This document shows positions 35,051 to 44,323 of a stretch of DNA of 50,152 bases, piece by piece. The position numbers were made by a program, and so were the translations under genes. The notes under the pieces are model-generated. The model had not been told where the DNA came from, did not search any database, and was given only the letters and a program-made list of their open reading frames with translations. Each line of letters begins with the position of its first letter. The stretch's first letter is position 1. This DNA comes from Spirochaetaceae bacterium (GTDB lineage Bacteria; Spirochaetota; Spirochaetia; SZUA-6; Bin103), in NCBI GenBank assembly GCA_028820215.1, contig JAPPKD010000295.1, forward strand, positions 1-50,152. The letters run 5' to 3'.

Positions 35051-37162
35051 ATGACTGAGTCGAGACCAGCATGCCGCGTCGGCGTCGACATCGGCGGGAC
35101 CTTCACCGACGTCGTCGCCCTGACCGAGGGCGGCCGGTCCGCCGTGGTCAAGGTGGCGAGCACCCCGGACGACTACGGCCGTGGCGTGCTGCGCGGCCTC
35201 GCGGACGCGCTGGCCGAGCTGGACCTGCCCGCCGCCGGCGTGGCCGAGATCGTGCACGGCTTCACGGTCGCGACCAACGCCATCCTGGAGGGCAAGGGCG
35301 CGGCGCTGGCGCTGATCACCACCGAGGGGTTCCGCGACGTGCTGGAGATCGCCCGGCTGCGCACGCCCCGGCTCTACGACCTCTACTACCGCAAGCCGCC
35401 GCCGCTGGTGGAGCGGCGCCTGCGCCTGGAGGTGCGCGAGCGCGTCGATGCGCACGGCCGGGTGCTCGCACCGCTCGACGCCGGTGACGTGGAGCGCGCG
35501 GTGGCTGCGGTACGGGACTCGGGCGTCTCCTCCGTGGCGGTGTCCCTGCTGCACTCCTACGCCAATCCCGAGCACGAGCAGCGCATGGGCGAGGCGCTCC
35601 GCGCCGCGTTGCCCGCCATGGATGTCTCCCTGTCCAGCGAGCTGCTGCCGGAAGCGCGCGAGTACGAGCGCACCAGCACGACCGTCATCAACGGCTACAT
35701 CCGACCGGTCGTGGAGCGCTACCTGCAGCGGCTGGTCGCCGAGCTGCGCCGCGCCGGCACGCACGCGCCGGTGACCGTGATGCAGTCCAACGGCGGGCTG
35801 ATGCCGGTCGAGCTGGCCGCGCGCAAGCCCATGTACTGCATCGAGTCGGGGCCGGCCGCCGGGGTGATCGGCGCCGCCGAGATGGGCGCCCGCCTCGGCC
35901 AGGCCGACCTGATCACCTTCGACATGGGCGGCACCACGGCCAAGGCGTCGATCGTCGAGGGCAACCAGGTACTGCTGGCGCCCGAGTGCGAGGTCGGCGG
36001 CGGCATGAACGCCGGCCACCGCCTGCTGCGCGGCGCCGGCTACGTGCTGCGCGTGCCGACCATCGACATCGCCGAGGTGTCCGCCGGCGGCGGCAGCATC
36101 GCCTGGGTGGACCGTGCGGGAGGCCTGCAGATCGGGCCCCACTCCGCCGGCGCGGTGCCCGGACCGGTCTGCTACGGCACGGGCGGCACCGAGCCGACCG
36201 TCTCCGACGCCGACGTGGCGCTGGGTCTCCTGAATCCCGAGCACCTGCTCGGCGGCACCTTCCCGATCGACGTCGAGCGGGCGAGGGCGGCGCTACGCGA
36301 GCGGCTGGCGGAGCCGGCCGGCCTGACGGAGACCGAGGCGGCCTGGGGCGTGCACACCCTGGCCAACGTGAAGATGGGCGGCGCGCTGCGCGCGGTGTCC
36401 AGCGAGCGCGGCCGCGACCCGCGGCGCTTCGCGATGATCGCCTTCGGCGGCAGCGGTCCCGTGCACGCGGCCGGCCTAGCGTCGAGCCTTGGCATCGGCC
36501 GTGTGATCGTCCCGCGGTCGCCCGGCGTGTTCAGCGCCTTCGGACTGCTGTTCGCGGAGGTCGAGCACCACTTCGTGCAGACTCTCAACCAACCGCTGGC
36601 GGCGATCGACGTGGAGCGGGCCAACGCGATCCTGGACCGCATCGGCGGCGAGTGCCGGGCGCTGCTGGCCCGCGAAGGGTTCGACGGGGCACGGCAGCAG
36701 TTGCAGATCCAGATGGACGCGAAGTACGAGGGCCAGACCTCGGAGCTCACCGTCGACCTGCCGGTCGAGCGCTTCGGCGCTGCGGAGCTGCCGGCGATCG
36801 AGTCCGCGTTCACGCGCGAGCACCGGCGCACCTACGGCTACAGCGTCCCGGAGCCGGTGCAGGTCGCGAGCCTGCGGGTGATCGGCCGCGGCGTCGGGGA
36901 CCGGAACGGCTCGCCGGACGACCCCGACCCCGGCGACGGTCTGACCGCCTCGGGACCGGCGCGCCCGCCGGCCGACCGCCGCGTCTACTTCGGCCCCGGC
37001 CACGGCTGGCTGGACACGCCCGTGGTGGACCGTCCCGCGCTGCGCTCCGGAGCCATCGCCGGCCCGCTGATCGTCGAGGAGTACGACTCGACCACGGTAG
37101 TGCCGCCCGGCTGGCGCGCGGCCGCGGCCGACCAAGGCTGCATGACCCTGGAGGCGGACTGA
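35051..37162 (+). CDS. hyuA: Hydantoinase/5-oxoprolinase subunit A (HyuA family)
   Basis: ATP-dependent ring-opening of N-heterocycles such as hydantoins, 5-oxoproline or related compounds, together with HyuB. The 703-residue protein begins with the actin-like ATP-binding CRVGVDIGGTFTDVVAL, followed by VATNAILEGKGA (about 76-87), LITFDMGGTTAKASIV (near 295) and the glycine-rich FGGSGPVHAAGLA (near 465). ATG 35051 is preferred to a GTG at 35024. The stop overlaps the hyuB ATG (TGATG), so the subunits are coupled. Substrate not determined; a methylhydantoinase or acetone carboxylase-like role is also possible for this superfamily. Confidence 0.92.
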   Translation: MTESRPACRVGVDIGGTFTDVVALTEGGRSAVVKVASTPDDYGRGVLRGLADALAELDLPAAGVAEIVHGFTVATNAILEGKGAALALITTEGFRDVLEIARLRTPRLYDLYYRKPPPLVERRLRLEVRERVDAHGRVLAPLDAGDVERAVAAVRDSGVSSVAVSLLHSYANPEHEQRMGEALRAALPAMDVSLSSELLPEAREYERTSTTVINGYIRPVVERYLQRLVAELRRAGTHAPVTVMQSNGGLMPVELAARKPMYCIESGPAAGVIGAAEMGARLGQADLITFDMGGTTAKASIVEGNQVLLAPECEVGGGMNAGHRLLRGAGYVLRVPTIDIAEVSAGGGSIAWVDRAGGLQIGPHSAGAVPGPVCYGTGGTEPTVSDADVALGLLNPEHLLGGTFPIDVERARAALRERLAEPAGLTETEAAWGVHTLANVKMGGALRAVSSERGRDPRRFAMIAFGGSGPVHAAGLASSLGIGRVIVPRSPGVFSAFGLLFAEVEHHFVQTLNQPLAAIDVERANAILDRIGGECRALLAREGFDGARQQLQIQMDAKYEGQTSELTVDLPVERFGAAELPAIESAFTREHRRTYGYSVPEPVQVASLRVIGRGVGDRNGSPDDPDPGDGLTASGPARPPADRRVYFGPGHGWLDTPVVDRPALRSGAIAGPLIVEEYDSTTVVPPGWRAAAADQGCMTLEAD

Positions 37163-38982
37163 TGGCAGAGCAATCCACGGCCCGCGATTCGGTCACCCGT
37201 GAGGTCATCCGCAGCTCGCTGGTGTCCGCCGCCGACAGCATGGCCGTGACCGTGGTGCGCACCGCCCGCTCGGCCGTCGTCAAGGACGGCATGGACTTCT
37301 CCACTGCCGTGTTCAACGCCGCCGGCGGGCAGGTGGCCCAGGGGCTGACCCTGCCGTTCCACATGGGAGCCATGCAGCCGGCTCTGGACGGCGTCCTCGC
37401 CGTATTCGAGGGAAACGTCGAGCCGGGGGACATCCTCGCCAGCAACGACCCCTACTCCGGCGCCAGCCACCTGCCCGACATCTTCCTGTTCAAGCCCGTG
37501 TTCGCCGAACGCACCCTCATTGCGTGGCTGTGCGTGATCGCCCACCACACCGACATCGGCGGCCGCGTGGCCGGCGGCAACGCCTGCGACAACACCGAGA
37601 TCTACCAGGAGGGGCTGCGTCTGCCGCCGCTGAAGCTCATCGCCGCCGGTCAGCGCAACGACGCCGTGTGGCGGATCATCGGCAGCAACGTCCGCGTGCC
37701 GTCGCTCGTGCACGGCGACCTGCTGGCGCAGGTGGCGGCGCTGGAGCAAGGCGAGCAGGACCTGCTGGCGCTCGCCGCCGACCACGGCACCGCGGGGCTC
37801 GACGGCTACATGGGCGACATCATCGAGCACACCGAGCGGCGCACCCGCGCCGAGATCGCCGCCCTGCCGGACGGCTCCTGGAGCTTCTCCGACTTCATCG
37901 ACGGCGACGGCATCCGCCCGGAACCGATCGAGATCCGCGTGCGGGTGACCATCGCCGGCGACGAGCTCGCCGCCGACTTCGCCGGCACCTCGCCGCAGGC
38001 GACCGGCTCCATCAACCCCAACCTGCCCTACACCACCTCGGCCGTGTACGCCGTGCTCAAGACCCTCACCGATCCCGCGATCGACGCCAACGCCGGCTTC
38101 TTCCGGCCCATCACCGTGAGCGCGCCGCCCGGCTGCTTCGTCAATCCTCAGCACCCCGCCGCGGTCGCCGCCCGCGGGCTGGGTGGCTTCCGCATCGCGC
38201 AGGCCGTGTTCGGGGCGCTGGCCAAGGCGTTGCCCGACCGCGTGCCGGCCGCTTGGGGCGGCGGCGAGTTCGGGGTCAGCTTCGGCGGCTACTACCCGGA
38301 CGGCCGCGCCTTCGTGTTCCTGGAGTTCAACAACGACGGCCCGCGCGGCGGCGGGCCGCACGCCGACGGCGCCGACGGCCTGACCGCGCCCGTGCACAAC
38401 ATGGCCAACACCCCGATCGAGACCATCGAAGCCTCGCAGCCGCTGTTCATCCGGCGCTACGGCTTCGTGCCCGACACCGGCGGCCCCGGCCGCTTCCGCG
38501 GCGGCCTGGGACTGGTGCGCGAGTACGAAGTCACGCACGACGAGGCGACCCTGCAGATCCGCTCCGACCGCGCCCGCTTCCTGCCCTGGGGCACCCAGGG
38601 CGGATCGCCCGGCTCGGCCGGCGCCAACCTGCTCAACCCGGACCGCGCCGACGGCGGCGAACGGCTGCCGGGCAAGTTCCTGCGCACCCTCAAGCGCGGC
38701 GACGTCTACCGCCTGGTCCAGCCGGGCGGTGGCGGCTACGGCGACCCTCTGGACCGCGACCCCGAGGCGGTGCGGGAGGACGCAGCGCAGGGCAAGATCA
38801 CCGCTGCCCACGTGCGCGACGCCTACGGCGTGGTGCTGGATGAAGCCGGCGGCGTCGACGCGACCGCGACTACCGCGCTACGGGAGCGCCTCACGCATGA
38901 GCGGGGACCGCTCGTCACCGAGCCGCGCGTCGCGCGCGCCATGGAAGGACCCGCCGTCCGCGGAGACGGACCAGAGAGATAG
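37162..38982 (+). CDS. hyuB: Hydantoinase/5-oxoprolinase subunit B (HyuB family)
   Basis: Partner of HyuA. The 606-residue protein has the family segments HMGAMQPALDGVL, LASNDPYSGASHLPD (near 95-109), VIAHHTDIGGRVAGG (near 127-141, His/Asp candidates for metal) and the late QPGGGGYGDPLDRDP. The frame is open for 392 codons upstream through hyuA, but ATG 37162 gives the normal N-terminus. No transporter or other amidohydrolase is adjacent, so the operon context does not name the substrate. Confidence 0.93.
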   Translation: MAEQSTARDSVTREVIRSSLVSAADSMAVTVVRTARSAVVKDGMDFSTAVFNAAGGQVAQGLTLPFHMGAMQPALDGVLAVFEGNVEPGDILASNDPYSGASHLPDIFLFKPVFAERTLIAWLCVIAHHTDIGGRVAGGNACDNTEIYQEGLRLPPLKLIAAGQRNDAVWRIIGSNVRVPSLVHGDLLAQVAALEQGEQDLLALAADHGTAGLDGYMGDIIEHTERRTRAEIAALPDGSWSFSDFIDGDGIRPEPIEIRVRVTIAGDELAADFAGTSPQATGSINPNLPYTTSAVYAVLKTLTDPAIDANAGFFRPITVSAPPGCFVNPQHPAAVAARGLGGFRIAQAVFGALAKALPDRVPAAWGGGEFGVSFGGYYPDGRAFVFLEFNNDGPRGGGPHADGADGLTAPVHNMANTPIETIEASQPLFIRRYGFVPDTGGPGRFRGGLGLVREYEVTHDEATLQIRSDRARFLPWGTQGGSPGSAGANLLNPDRADGGERLPGKFLRTLKRGDVYRLVQPGGGGYGDPLDRDPEAVREDAAQGKITAAHVRDAYGVVLDEAGGVDATATTALRERLTHERGPLVTEPRVARAMEGPAVRGDGPER

Positions 38983-39077
38983 CAACGACGCCCGCGCTGC
39001 GCCGTGCCGGGGCGAACCAACATTCGACCGAAACGGTGGGGAGAGAGCGGCAAGTCAGAAGGCTCGTCGGCGAGAGG

Positions 39078-40910
39078 TCAACTGCCGGCCCATGCCTCAT
39101 ACAGACGGTCGATCTGGCGGACCACGCGTTGGAGGCGAGCGGTGTGGCGCCGCTCGGCGGTGCGGTCGCCGGACTGCAGGGCCTCGGAGACCTGACGCTC
39201 AAGTTCCTGCGTCTCACTCTCCAGGCGCTCGATGCGGGCCTCCGTCGAGGGTTCGATCGGCTTCCTCTTGCGCCCGTCGCCGGCCGGGACCGCCGGACTC
39301 TCGCGCCGTTTGCGCCACGCCCAGTACTCGGAGAACCCGCCCACGAAGCGGTGCAGCCCGTGATCGCGCACCTCGACCACGGCGGTGGCGACCTTGTCCA
39401 GAAGGTAGCGGTCGTGGCTGACCACCAGGACGGTGCCGGAGTAGTCGACCAGCGCGTCCTCGATCGCCTCGCATGAGGGGATGTCCATGTGGTTGGTCGG
39501 CTCGTCCAGGATCAGGAAGCTGGCCTTGCGCTGGACCGCGGCGGCGAGCTGGAGGCGGTTGCGCTCTCCTCCGGACAGGGCGCCTACCGGCTTGTCCAGG
39601 TCGTCCCACCCGAACAGGTATCCGCTCAACGCAGCCAGGACCGACTGCCGGTTCCCCAACCCCATGGCGAGGAAGGCCTCCAGGATCGTCTGCTCCTCCT
39701 CCAGTGTCTCCTGGTGCTGGGCGCAGTAGCCGATCGTCAGGCTCGGTCCGACCCGCAGCACCGGGTGCTCCCAGTCTCCGTGCGCGACGATGTCGCGCAG
39801 CAGGGTGCTCTTGCCGCACCCGTTCGGACCGACCAGCGCGAGCCGCTCGCCGCAGGCGATCTCCAGGTAGGCGTCCCGGAACAGCACGCGGTCGCCGAAG
39901 CTCCGGTCGTAGCCGATCACCTGCAGCGCGACGTTCGCCCGGCTCTCGGCCTCCGGCAGCACCACGGAGACGGCCGCGTCCTTCACGTCGGGCCGCGCCA
40001 CGGCCCGGCTCTCTTCCCGCGCGAGCTGGGTGCGTCGCGCCCGCAGGCGCTTGCCGTGCGCCTTGTCGGTGCGCACCGACGCGATCGCCGCCAGGCGGGC
40101 GACCAGCGCCTCGAGCTGGGCGAGCCGCTTCTGCGATGCGACGTAGTCGGCCCGCTGGGCCACCAGCCCCTGCAGGCGGGTCAACTGGTAGTCGGAGTAG
40201 TTGCCCGCGTACTCGCGGACGCGGCCTCCCTTGAGCTCCAGGATGCGCGTGACGGTGCGGTCGAGCAGGCGGCGGTTGTGCGACACCAGCAACACGGCTC
40301 CCGAAAAGGAGACGAGCGCCTCCTCCAGCCACTCCAGGCCGGCGTAGTCCAGGTGGTTGCCGGGCTCGTCCAGGACCAGCAGCCCCGGGTCCATCATCAG
40401 CGCGCGGGCGAGCGCCAGCAGGTTCCGTTCGCCGCCGGAGAGCTGCCCCACGGTCGCCGCGCCCGCGCGGGTCAGTCCGACGTGCTGCAGGACGCGATCG
40501 GCCTGCCAGCCTGCCTGGTCGCCGCCGGCCGCGTCATAGCGATCCCGGGCCGACTGGTAGCGCTGCAGGGCATCGGCCATGTGCCGGTCGGCGGCCTCCG
40601 CAAGGGCGCGCTCGGCAGCCCGCAGCGCCTCTTCCACGGGCGCCACCTGACCCAGCAGGAAGTCCCGCACCTTCGTCGCCGGCGGGGCTTCCAACTGCTG
40701 CGGAACGTGCCCGATCTTGAGGTCGGGGCCCACCACGACGCTGCCCGCGCTGGGCCGCTGCGCGCCCAGCAGCAGGTGCAAGACCGTGGACTTGCCGGCG
40801 CCGTTCGCCCCGATCAGCCCTACCCGGTCGCCGGGATTGATCTGGAACGAGACGCCCGTCAAGACATCATGGCCACCGTAATGCTTGGATACATGGTGAA
40901 AGCTCACCAC
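39078..40910 (-). CDS. ABC-F family ATPase (two nucleotide-binding domains, no membrane part)
   Basis: A 610-residue ribosome-associated-type ABC protein of the Uup/EttA/resistance class. NBD1: Walker A GANGAGKST, signature LSGGERN, Walker B VLDEPGNHLD (Gly replaces the usual Thr). NBD2: GPNGCGKST, LSGGERN, ILDEPTNHMD. Between them is the charged arm/linker around the KAHGKRLRARRTQ region, and the C-terminus is a coiled coil (RIERLESETQELERQVSEAL) like that of Uup. Start GTG 40910 has GGAGAG about eight bases upstream; a tandem GTG at 40907 is equivalent. Housekeeping translation factor and antibiotic-resistance ABC-F cannot be separated by eye. Confidence 0.92.
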   Translation of the reverse strand: MVSFHHVSKHYGGHDVLTGVSFQINPGDRVGLIGANGAGKSTVLHLLLGAQRPSAGSVVVGPDLKIGHVPQQLEAPPATKVRDFLLGQVAPVEEALRAAERALAEAADRHMADALQRYQSARDRYDAAGGDQAGWQADRVLQHVGLTRAGAATVGQLSGGERNLLALARALMMDPGLLVLDEPGNHLDYAGLEWLEEALVSFSGAVLLVSHNRRLLDRTVTRILELKGGRVREYAGNYSDYQLTRLQGLVAQRADYVASQKRLAQLEALVARLAAIASVRTDKAHGKRLRARRTQLAREESRAVARPDVKDAAVSVVLPEAESRANVALQVIGYDRSFGDRVLFRDAYLEIACGERLALVGPNGCGKSTLLRDIVAHGDWEHPVLRVGPSLTIGYCAQHQETLEEEQTILEAFLAMGLGNRQSVLAALSGYLFGWDDLDKPVGALSGGERNRLQLAAAVQRKASFLILDEPTNHMDIPSCEAIEDALVDYSGTVLVVSHDRYLLDKVATAVVEVRDHGLHRFVGGFSEYWAWRKRRESPAVPAGDGRKRKPIEPSTEARIERLESETQELERQVSEALQSGDRTAERRHTARLQRVVRQIDRLYEAWAGS

Positions 40911-41108
40911 GGATTTGCTCTCCGTACGCCGGTCGTGGATTCCGCGGCGCTCAGGCAGTGCACACCTTGGTCCGAATCGGAGCCCGCGCGCAACATGACT
41001 CGCTGCGCGGGGACCGCCACGATCGGCGTCGCGGTGCGGACGCCACGACGGAGGGCCTGAAGCGGTAGCGCCGCCGAGCCCGTCTCTGGATAATGACAGG
41101 AGGTAGCA

Positions 41109-41597
41109 GTGGCAGAGCCCATGACCCTGAGGGACGAAGACGTCGGCCGCATCGGAGAATACGTCAAGCCGTGGCTGCGCCAGATGATGGACGAGATGGT
41201 TCCGAGCCTGGAGCCGGTCGGCGCCGACACCCGGCTTATCGAGCGCATGGTCAGAGTCGAGGAAGAGCTCAAGGCGCAGCGCATGTTGATGGACGAGCGC
41301 TTCGCATTCATGGCGCGCCGCTTCGACGTGGTGGACAGGCGCTTCGAGGATCTGATCGGTCACACGAACACTCGCTTCGAAGCCGTCGACAAGCGCTTCG
41401 TGGAGTTGATCGGTCACACCAACACGCGTTTCGAGGAGTTGATCGGTCAGATGAACGCGCGTTTCGATACCGTGGACCGGCGCTTCGAGGAATCGCATGC
41501 GCACACCAACAGCCGCTTCAGGATGTTGACGTGGATGATCGGTGTCGGGTTCGCCGTCATCACTTCGTTGACGACGCTGTTCGCCCTGCTTTCCTGA
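41109..41597 (+). CDS. Membrane-anchored coiled-coil repeat protein
   Basis: A 162-residue protein with a perfect AGGAGGT five bases before GTG 41109. After a 40-residue acidic head, residues 60-130 are repeats of about 11 residues built on RFEDLIGHTNT, RFVELIGHTNT, RFEELIGQMNA and RFDTVDRRFEE, giving a long coiled coil. The last ~20 residues (MIGVGFAVITSLTTLFALL) form a single transmembrane helix. The layout (coiled-coil repeats plus C-terminal anchor) is like Borrelia Bdr proteins and other DUF1640-like proteins; homology is not established. It probably oligomerises at the inner membrane with the coil in the cytoplasm. Confidence 0.82.
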   Translation: MAEPMTLRDEDVGRIGEYVKPWLRQMMDEMVPSLEPVGADTRLIERMVRVEEELKAQRMLMDERFAFMARRFDVVDRRFEDLIGHTNTRFEAVDKRFVELIGHTNTRFEELIGQMNARFDTVDRRFEESHAHTNSRFRMLTWMIGVGFAVITSLTTLFALLS

Positions 41598-41658
41598 GCT
41601 GTTTCCGGCGCGCAGTGCCGCGCAATCTGCTGATGACCTGATCCTGATCAGGCACGGC

Positions 41659-42468
41659 GTGCCGCCGTTTCCCATGATCCTCACCGCACGCAAGCACCTG
41701 AAGACCGCCGCCATGGTCGCGGTCCGCTCCCTGGACGACCGGGTGTGGGCGATCGCAGTGGACTTCGGCCTGCGCCTGCTGCGGGTGGTGTTCCTGCTGT
41801 CGCTGTGGCGGATGCTGCTGCCGGAGACGGGTGAGGTGTCCGGCATGACGCGCGGCGCGGTGCTCACCTACACGCTGGTCGCCGAGGCGTTCTCCGGGCT
41901 GCTGGCGTCCCGCTCAGGCCTGGACGCGGCGCTCTGGCGCGGCGACATCGCCAACCGCTTCCTGCGGCCGGCCGGCATCTACGGACAGTTCATGGCCGAG
42001 ATGTTCGGGGGCAGCGTCACCGGCCTGCTGCTGTTCGCGCTGCCGCTGTACTGCATCGCGCCGCTGCTGGGGGTCGATCCGCTGCCGGCAAGCGCCGCCG
42101 CGGCGGCGCTGTTCGTGGCCAGCCTGATCCTGGCCGTCTGCATCGGCGCAGCGCTCGACTTCATCTTCGCCGGCCTGATGGTCGTGCTGGAGCAGAACGT
42201 GTACGCCCTGATGCAGATCAGGAGCGCCGTCAGCGCGCTGCTGTCAGGGGCGGTCATCCCGCTGGCGCTGATGCCGTGGGGCATCGGCGAGGTCCTGGGC
42301 TACCTGCCGTTCGCGTCGCTGGCGTCGGCGCCCCTGCGCATCTATACCGGCACCGGCGATCCGGCGTTCCTGATCGCGCTGCAGGCGTTCTGGGTGGCGG
42401 TGCTCTGGCCGCTCGCGCACCTGACCTGGACCGTCAACCGCGAGCGGCTCGTCTCGCACGGAGGGTGA
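41659..42468 (+). CDS. ABC-2 type transporter permease, first subunit
   Basis: A 269-residue integral membrane protein with about six helices (VVFLLSLWRMLLP, VTGLLLFALPLYCIAPLLG, AAALFVASLILAVCIGAALDF, VSALLSGAVIPLALMPWGIG). This is the DUF990-like ABC-2 permease type that occurs as a pair with one ATPase. Starts at GTG 41659 or ATG 41674. Four bases separate its stop from the next permease start, and the ATPase gene follows, giving a complete exporter. Cargo unknown. Confidence 0.87.
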   Translation: MPPFPMILTARKHLKTAAMVAVRSLDDRVWAIAVDFGLRLLRVVFLLSLWRMLLPETGEVSGMTRGAVLTYTLVAEAFSGLLASRSGLDAALWRGDIANRFLRPAGIYGQFMAEMFGGSVTGLLLFALPLYCIAPLLGVDPLPASAAAAALFVASLILAVCIGAALDFIFAGLMVVLEQNVYALMQIRSAVSALLSGAVIPLALMPWGIGEVLGYLPFASLASAPLRIYTGTGDPAFLIALQAFWVAVLWPLAHLTWTVNRERLVSHGG

Positions 42469-42471
42469 GCG

Positions 42472-43305
42472 GTGCGCACGCTGACGATGCTCCTCGCCCG
42501 CTGGCGGGCCCAGGCGCGGCTGGACTTCATGTGGATGACCCGCGACTTCCGCTTCTTCGTCATCAACGTGGTCTCCGACATCGTCCTCAACCTGGCCGGC
42601 ATCACCGCCGTCTTCCTGCTGGCCGAGCGGTTCGGCGGCATCGGCCCGTGGTCGCGCGACCAGATCCTCTTCATGCTCGGCTACGCGGCCCTGGTGCGCG
42701 GCATCCTGGAGGTGGGCTTCGGCTACAACGTGCTGGCCATCAGCCGCCGCATCGGCCGCGGCCAGCTCGATCACACGCTGGTGCAGCCGCAGCCGCTCTG
42801 GATGGCACTCCTGACCGAGGGGTTCATGCCGTTCTCGGGGCTGTGGCAACTGCTCACCGGCGCCGGCATCACGCTCTGGGCGATCCTGCAGCTTGACGCG
42901 GCGCCGTCCGCCGTCTGGTGGCTGACGCTGGCCGGCAGCCTCGCGGCGTCGTGCGCGGTCGTGCTCGCCTTCTCCTGGCTGTGGGGGAGCCTGGCCTTCT
43001 GGGCCCCGGTCGCGGCCGAGGAGGTCTCGAGCCGGGCGTTCGGCTTTCTCTACCAGCTCAAGTCGTTCCCTCTGGACGGCTTGAGCTCCTTCCTGCTGGC
43101 CGGCATGCTGACCGTCCTGCCGGTCGGCTTCGTCGCGTGGTATCCGTGCCGGCAGCTTCTGGGCATCGCGCCGCCCGACTTCTGGCACACGCCGCTGGCG
43201 GCGCTCGCCGTGTCGCTGGTGGCGGCGTTCGTCTTCAGGAGAGGACTGAAGCACTATGCACGGACAGGATCGCAACGCTACGTCGGCTGGGGACATCGCG
43301 GTTAG
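42472..43305 (+). CDS. ABC-2 type transporter permease, second subunit
   Basis: A 277-residue membrane protein, also DUF990-like, with about six helices (FFVINVVSDIVLNLAGITAV, WWLTLAGSLAASCAVVLAF, LSSFLLAGMLTVLPVGFVA). GGAGG lies seven bases before GTG 42472. The gene overlaps the ATPase gene by 50 bp, so the exporter subunits are closely coupled. The two permeases differ in sequence and probably form a heterodimer. Confidence 0.87.
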   Translation: MRTLTMLLARWRAQARLDFMWMTRDFRFFVINVVSDIVLNLAGITAVFLLAERFGGIGPWSRDQILFMLGYAALVRGILEVGFGYNVLAISRRIGRGQLDHTLVQPQPLWMALLTEGFMPFSGLWQLLTGAGITLWAILQLDAAPSAVWWLTLAGSLAASCAVVLAFSWLWGSLAFWAPVAAEEVSSRAFGFLYQLKSFPLDGLSSFLLAGMLTVLPVGFVAWYPCRQLLGIAPPDFWHTPLAALAVSLVAAFVFRRGLKHYARTGSQRYVGWGHRG

Positions 43306-44323
43306 GCTGGCCGGCGTCGACAAGACCTTCCATCAGCGGCAGCGCTCGGAGCAGGTCCGCGACGTCTTCCGGAACCTCTTCCGCCCGGTCGTCCGCGAGG
43401 TCCACGCGCTGCGGGGAGTCGACCTCGCCATCCGCCACGGGGAGATCGTCGCCTACGCCGGCCCCAACGGCGCGGGCAAGTCCACCACGGTCAAGCTCCT
43501 CTCCAGCGTGCTGGCGCCGACCGCCGGCACGGTCCGCTGCCTGGGCATGGACCCGATGAAGGACCGGGTCCGCTACGTGGGACGCATCGGCGTGGTCTTC
43601 GGGCAGCGCACGGAACTCTGGTGGGACCAGCCGGTCGCGGCCAGCTTCGAGTGGAAACGCGTGGTCTGGAACATCCCGCGCGACCGCTACGAGTCCATGC
43701 TCGCCTTCGTCACGGAGCTGCTGGGCATCGGCGAGTTCTTCCACACCCTGGCGCGGCAGCTCAGCCTGGGCCAGAAGATGCGCGCCGACCTGGCGCTCAT
43801 GCTCATGCACGAGCCGGAGATCCTGTTCCTGGACGAGCCGACCATCGGCGTCGACGTGCTGGCAAAGCGCAACATCCTGCAGTTCGTCAAGGACCTCAAC
43901 CGCGAGAAAGGGGTCACCGTGATGATCACCAGCCACGACATGGACGAGCTGGAGCAGCTCGCCGGCCGCATCGTCATGATCGACAGGGGCCGCATCGCCT
44001 TCGACGGCGACTTCGGAGCGTTGCGCCGCGAGTTCGGCGACCGCCGTCACCTGGTCCTGGAGACCGCCGACACGGCGCCGCCCAGGCTCGGCGCCGTGCG
44101 CCACGTCCGCAGCGAGGGCAACCGGCACCACTTCACCTTCGACGCCGCGCGCACGCCGATCCCGGCGCTCCTGCAACTGGCGGCCGGACAGACCACCATC
44201 CGCGACGTGGAGACGCACCGCTCGCGCATCGATGACGTGATCGCGGATATGTATGAACATTGGGATTCCGACAAAGGAGGGAGCGGCGATGGCGGAGACG
44301 ATGTGGCGAGCGGCGAAGGGTGA
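43256..44323 (+). CDS. ABC-2 exporter ATP-binding protein
   Basis: A 355-residue ATPase of the daunorubicin/DrrA-like group. Walker A is GPNGAGKST (69-77), the signature is LSLGQKMRADLALML (weak LSGGQ: Leu-Ser-Leu-Gly-Gln), Walker B is ILFLDEPTIGVD and the switch His is ITSHDMDELE. The C-terminal 90 residues form the accessory domain seen in such exporters. It overlaps the upstream permease by 50 bp and the downstream dehydrogenase by 35 bp. Confidence 0.92.
   Translation: MHGQDRNATSAGDIAVRLAGVDKTFHQRQRSEQVRDVFRNLFRPVVREVHALRGVDLAIRHGEIVAYAGPNGAGKSTTVKLLSSVLAPTAGTVRCLGMDPMKDRVRYVGRIGVVFGQRTELWWDQPVAASFEWKRVVWNIPRDRYESMLAFVTELLGIGEFFHTLARQLSLGQKMRADLALMLMHEPEILFLDEPTIGVDVLAKRNILQFVKDLNREKGVTVMITSHDMDELEQLAGRIVMIDRGRIAFDGDFGALRREFGDRRHLVLETADTAPPRLGAVRHVRSEGNRHHFTFDAARTPIPALLQLAAGQTTIRDVETHRSRIDDVIADMYEHWDSDKGGSGDGGDDVASGEG

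Noticed and set aside
35986..37161. Apparent 392-codon extension of hyuB
   Set aside because: It is the alternative frame of hyuA; hyuB begins at the coupled ATG 37162.
41340..41500. Short DNA repeats considered as a CRISPR array
   Set aside because: They are in-frame codon repeats of a coiled-coil protein, not repeats with variable spacers.
40911..41867. Upstream extension of the ABC-F gene to 41867
   Set aside because: It is antisense to the coiled-coil gene; the ribosome site before GTG 40910 and NBD1 position fix the start.
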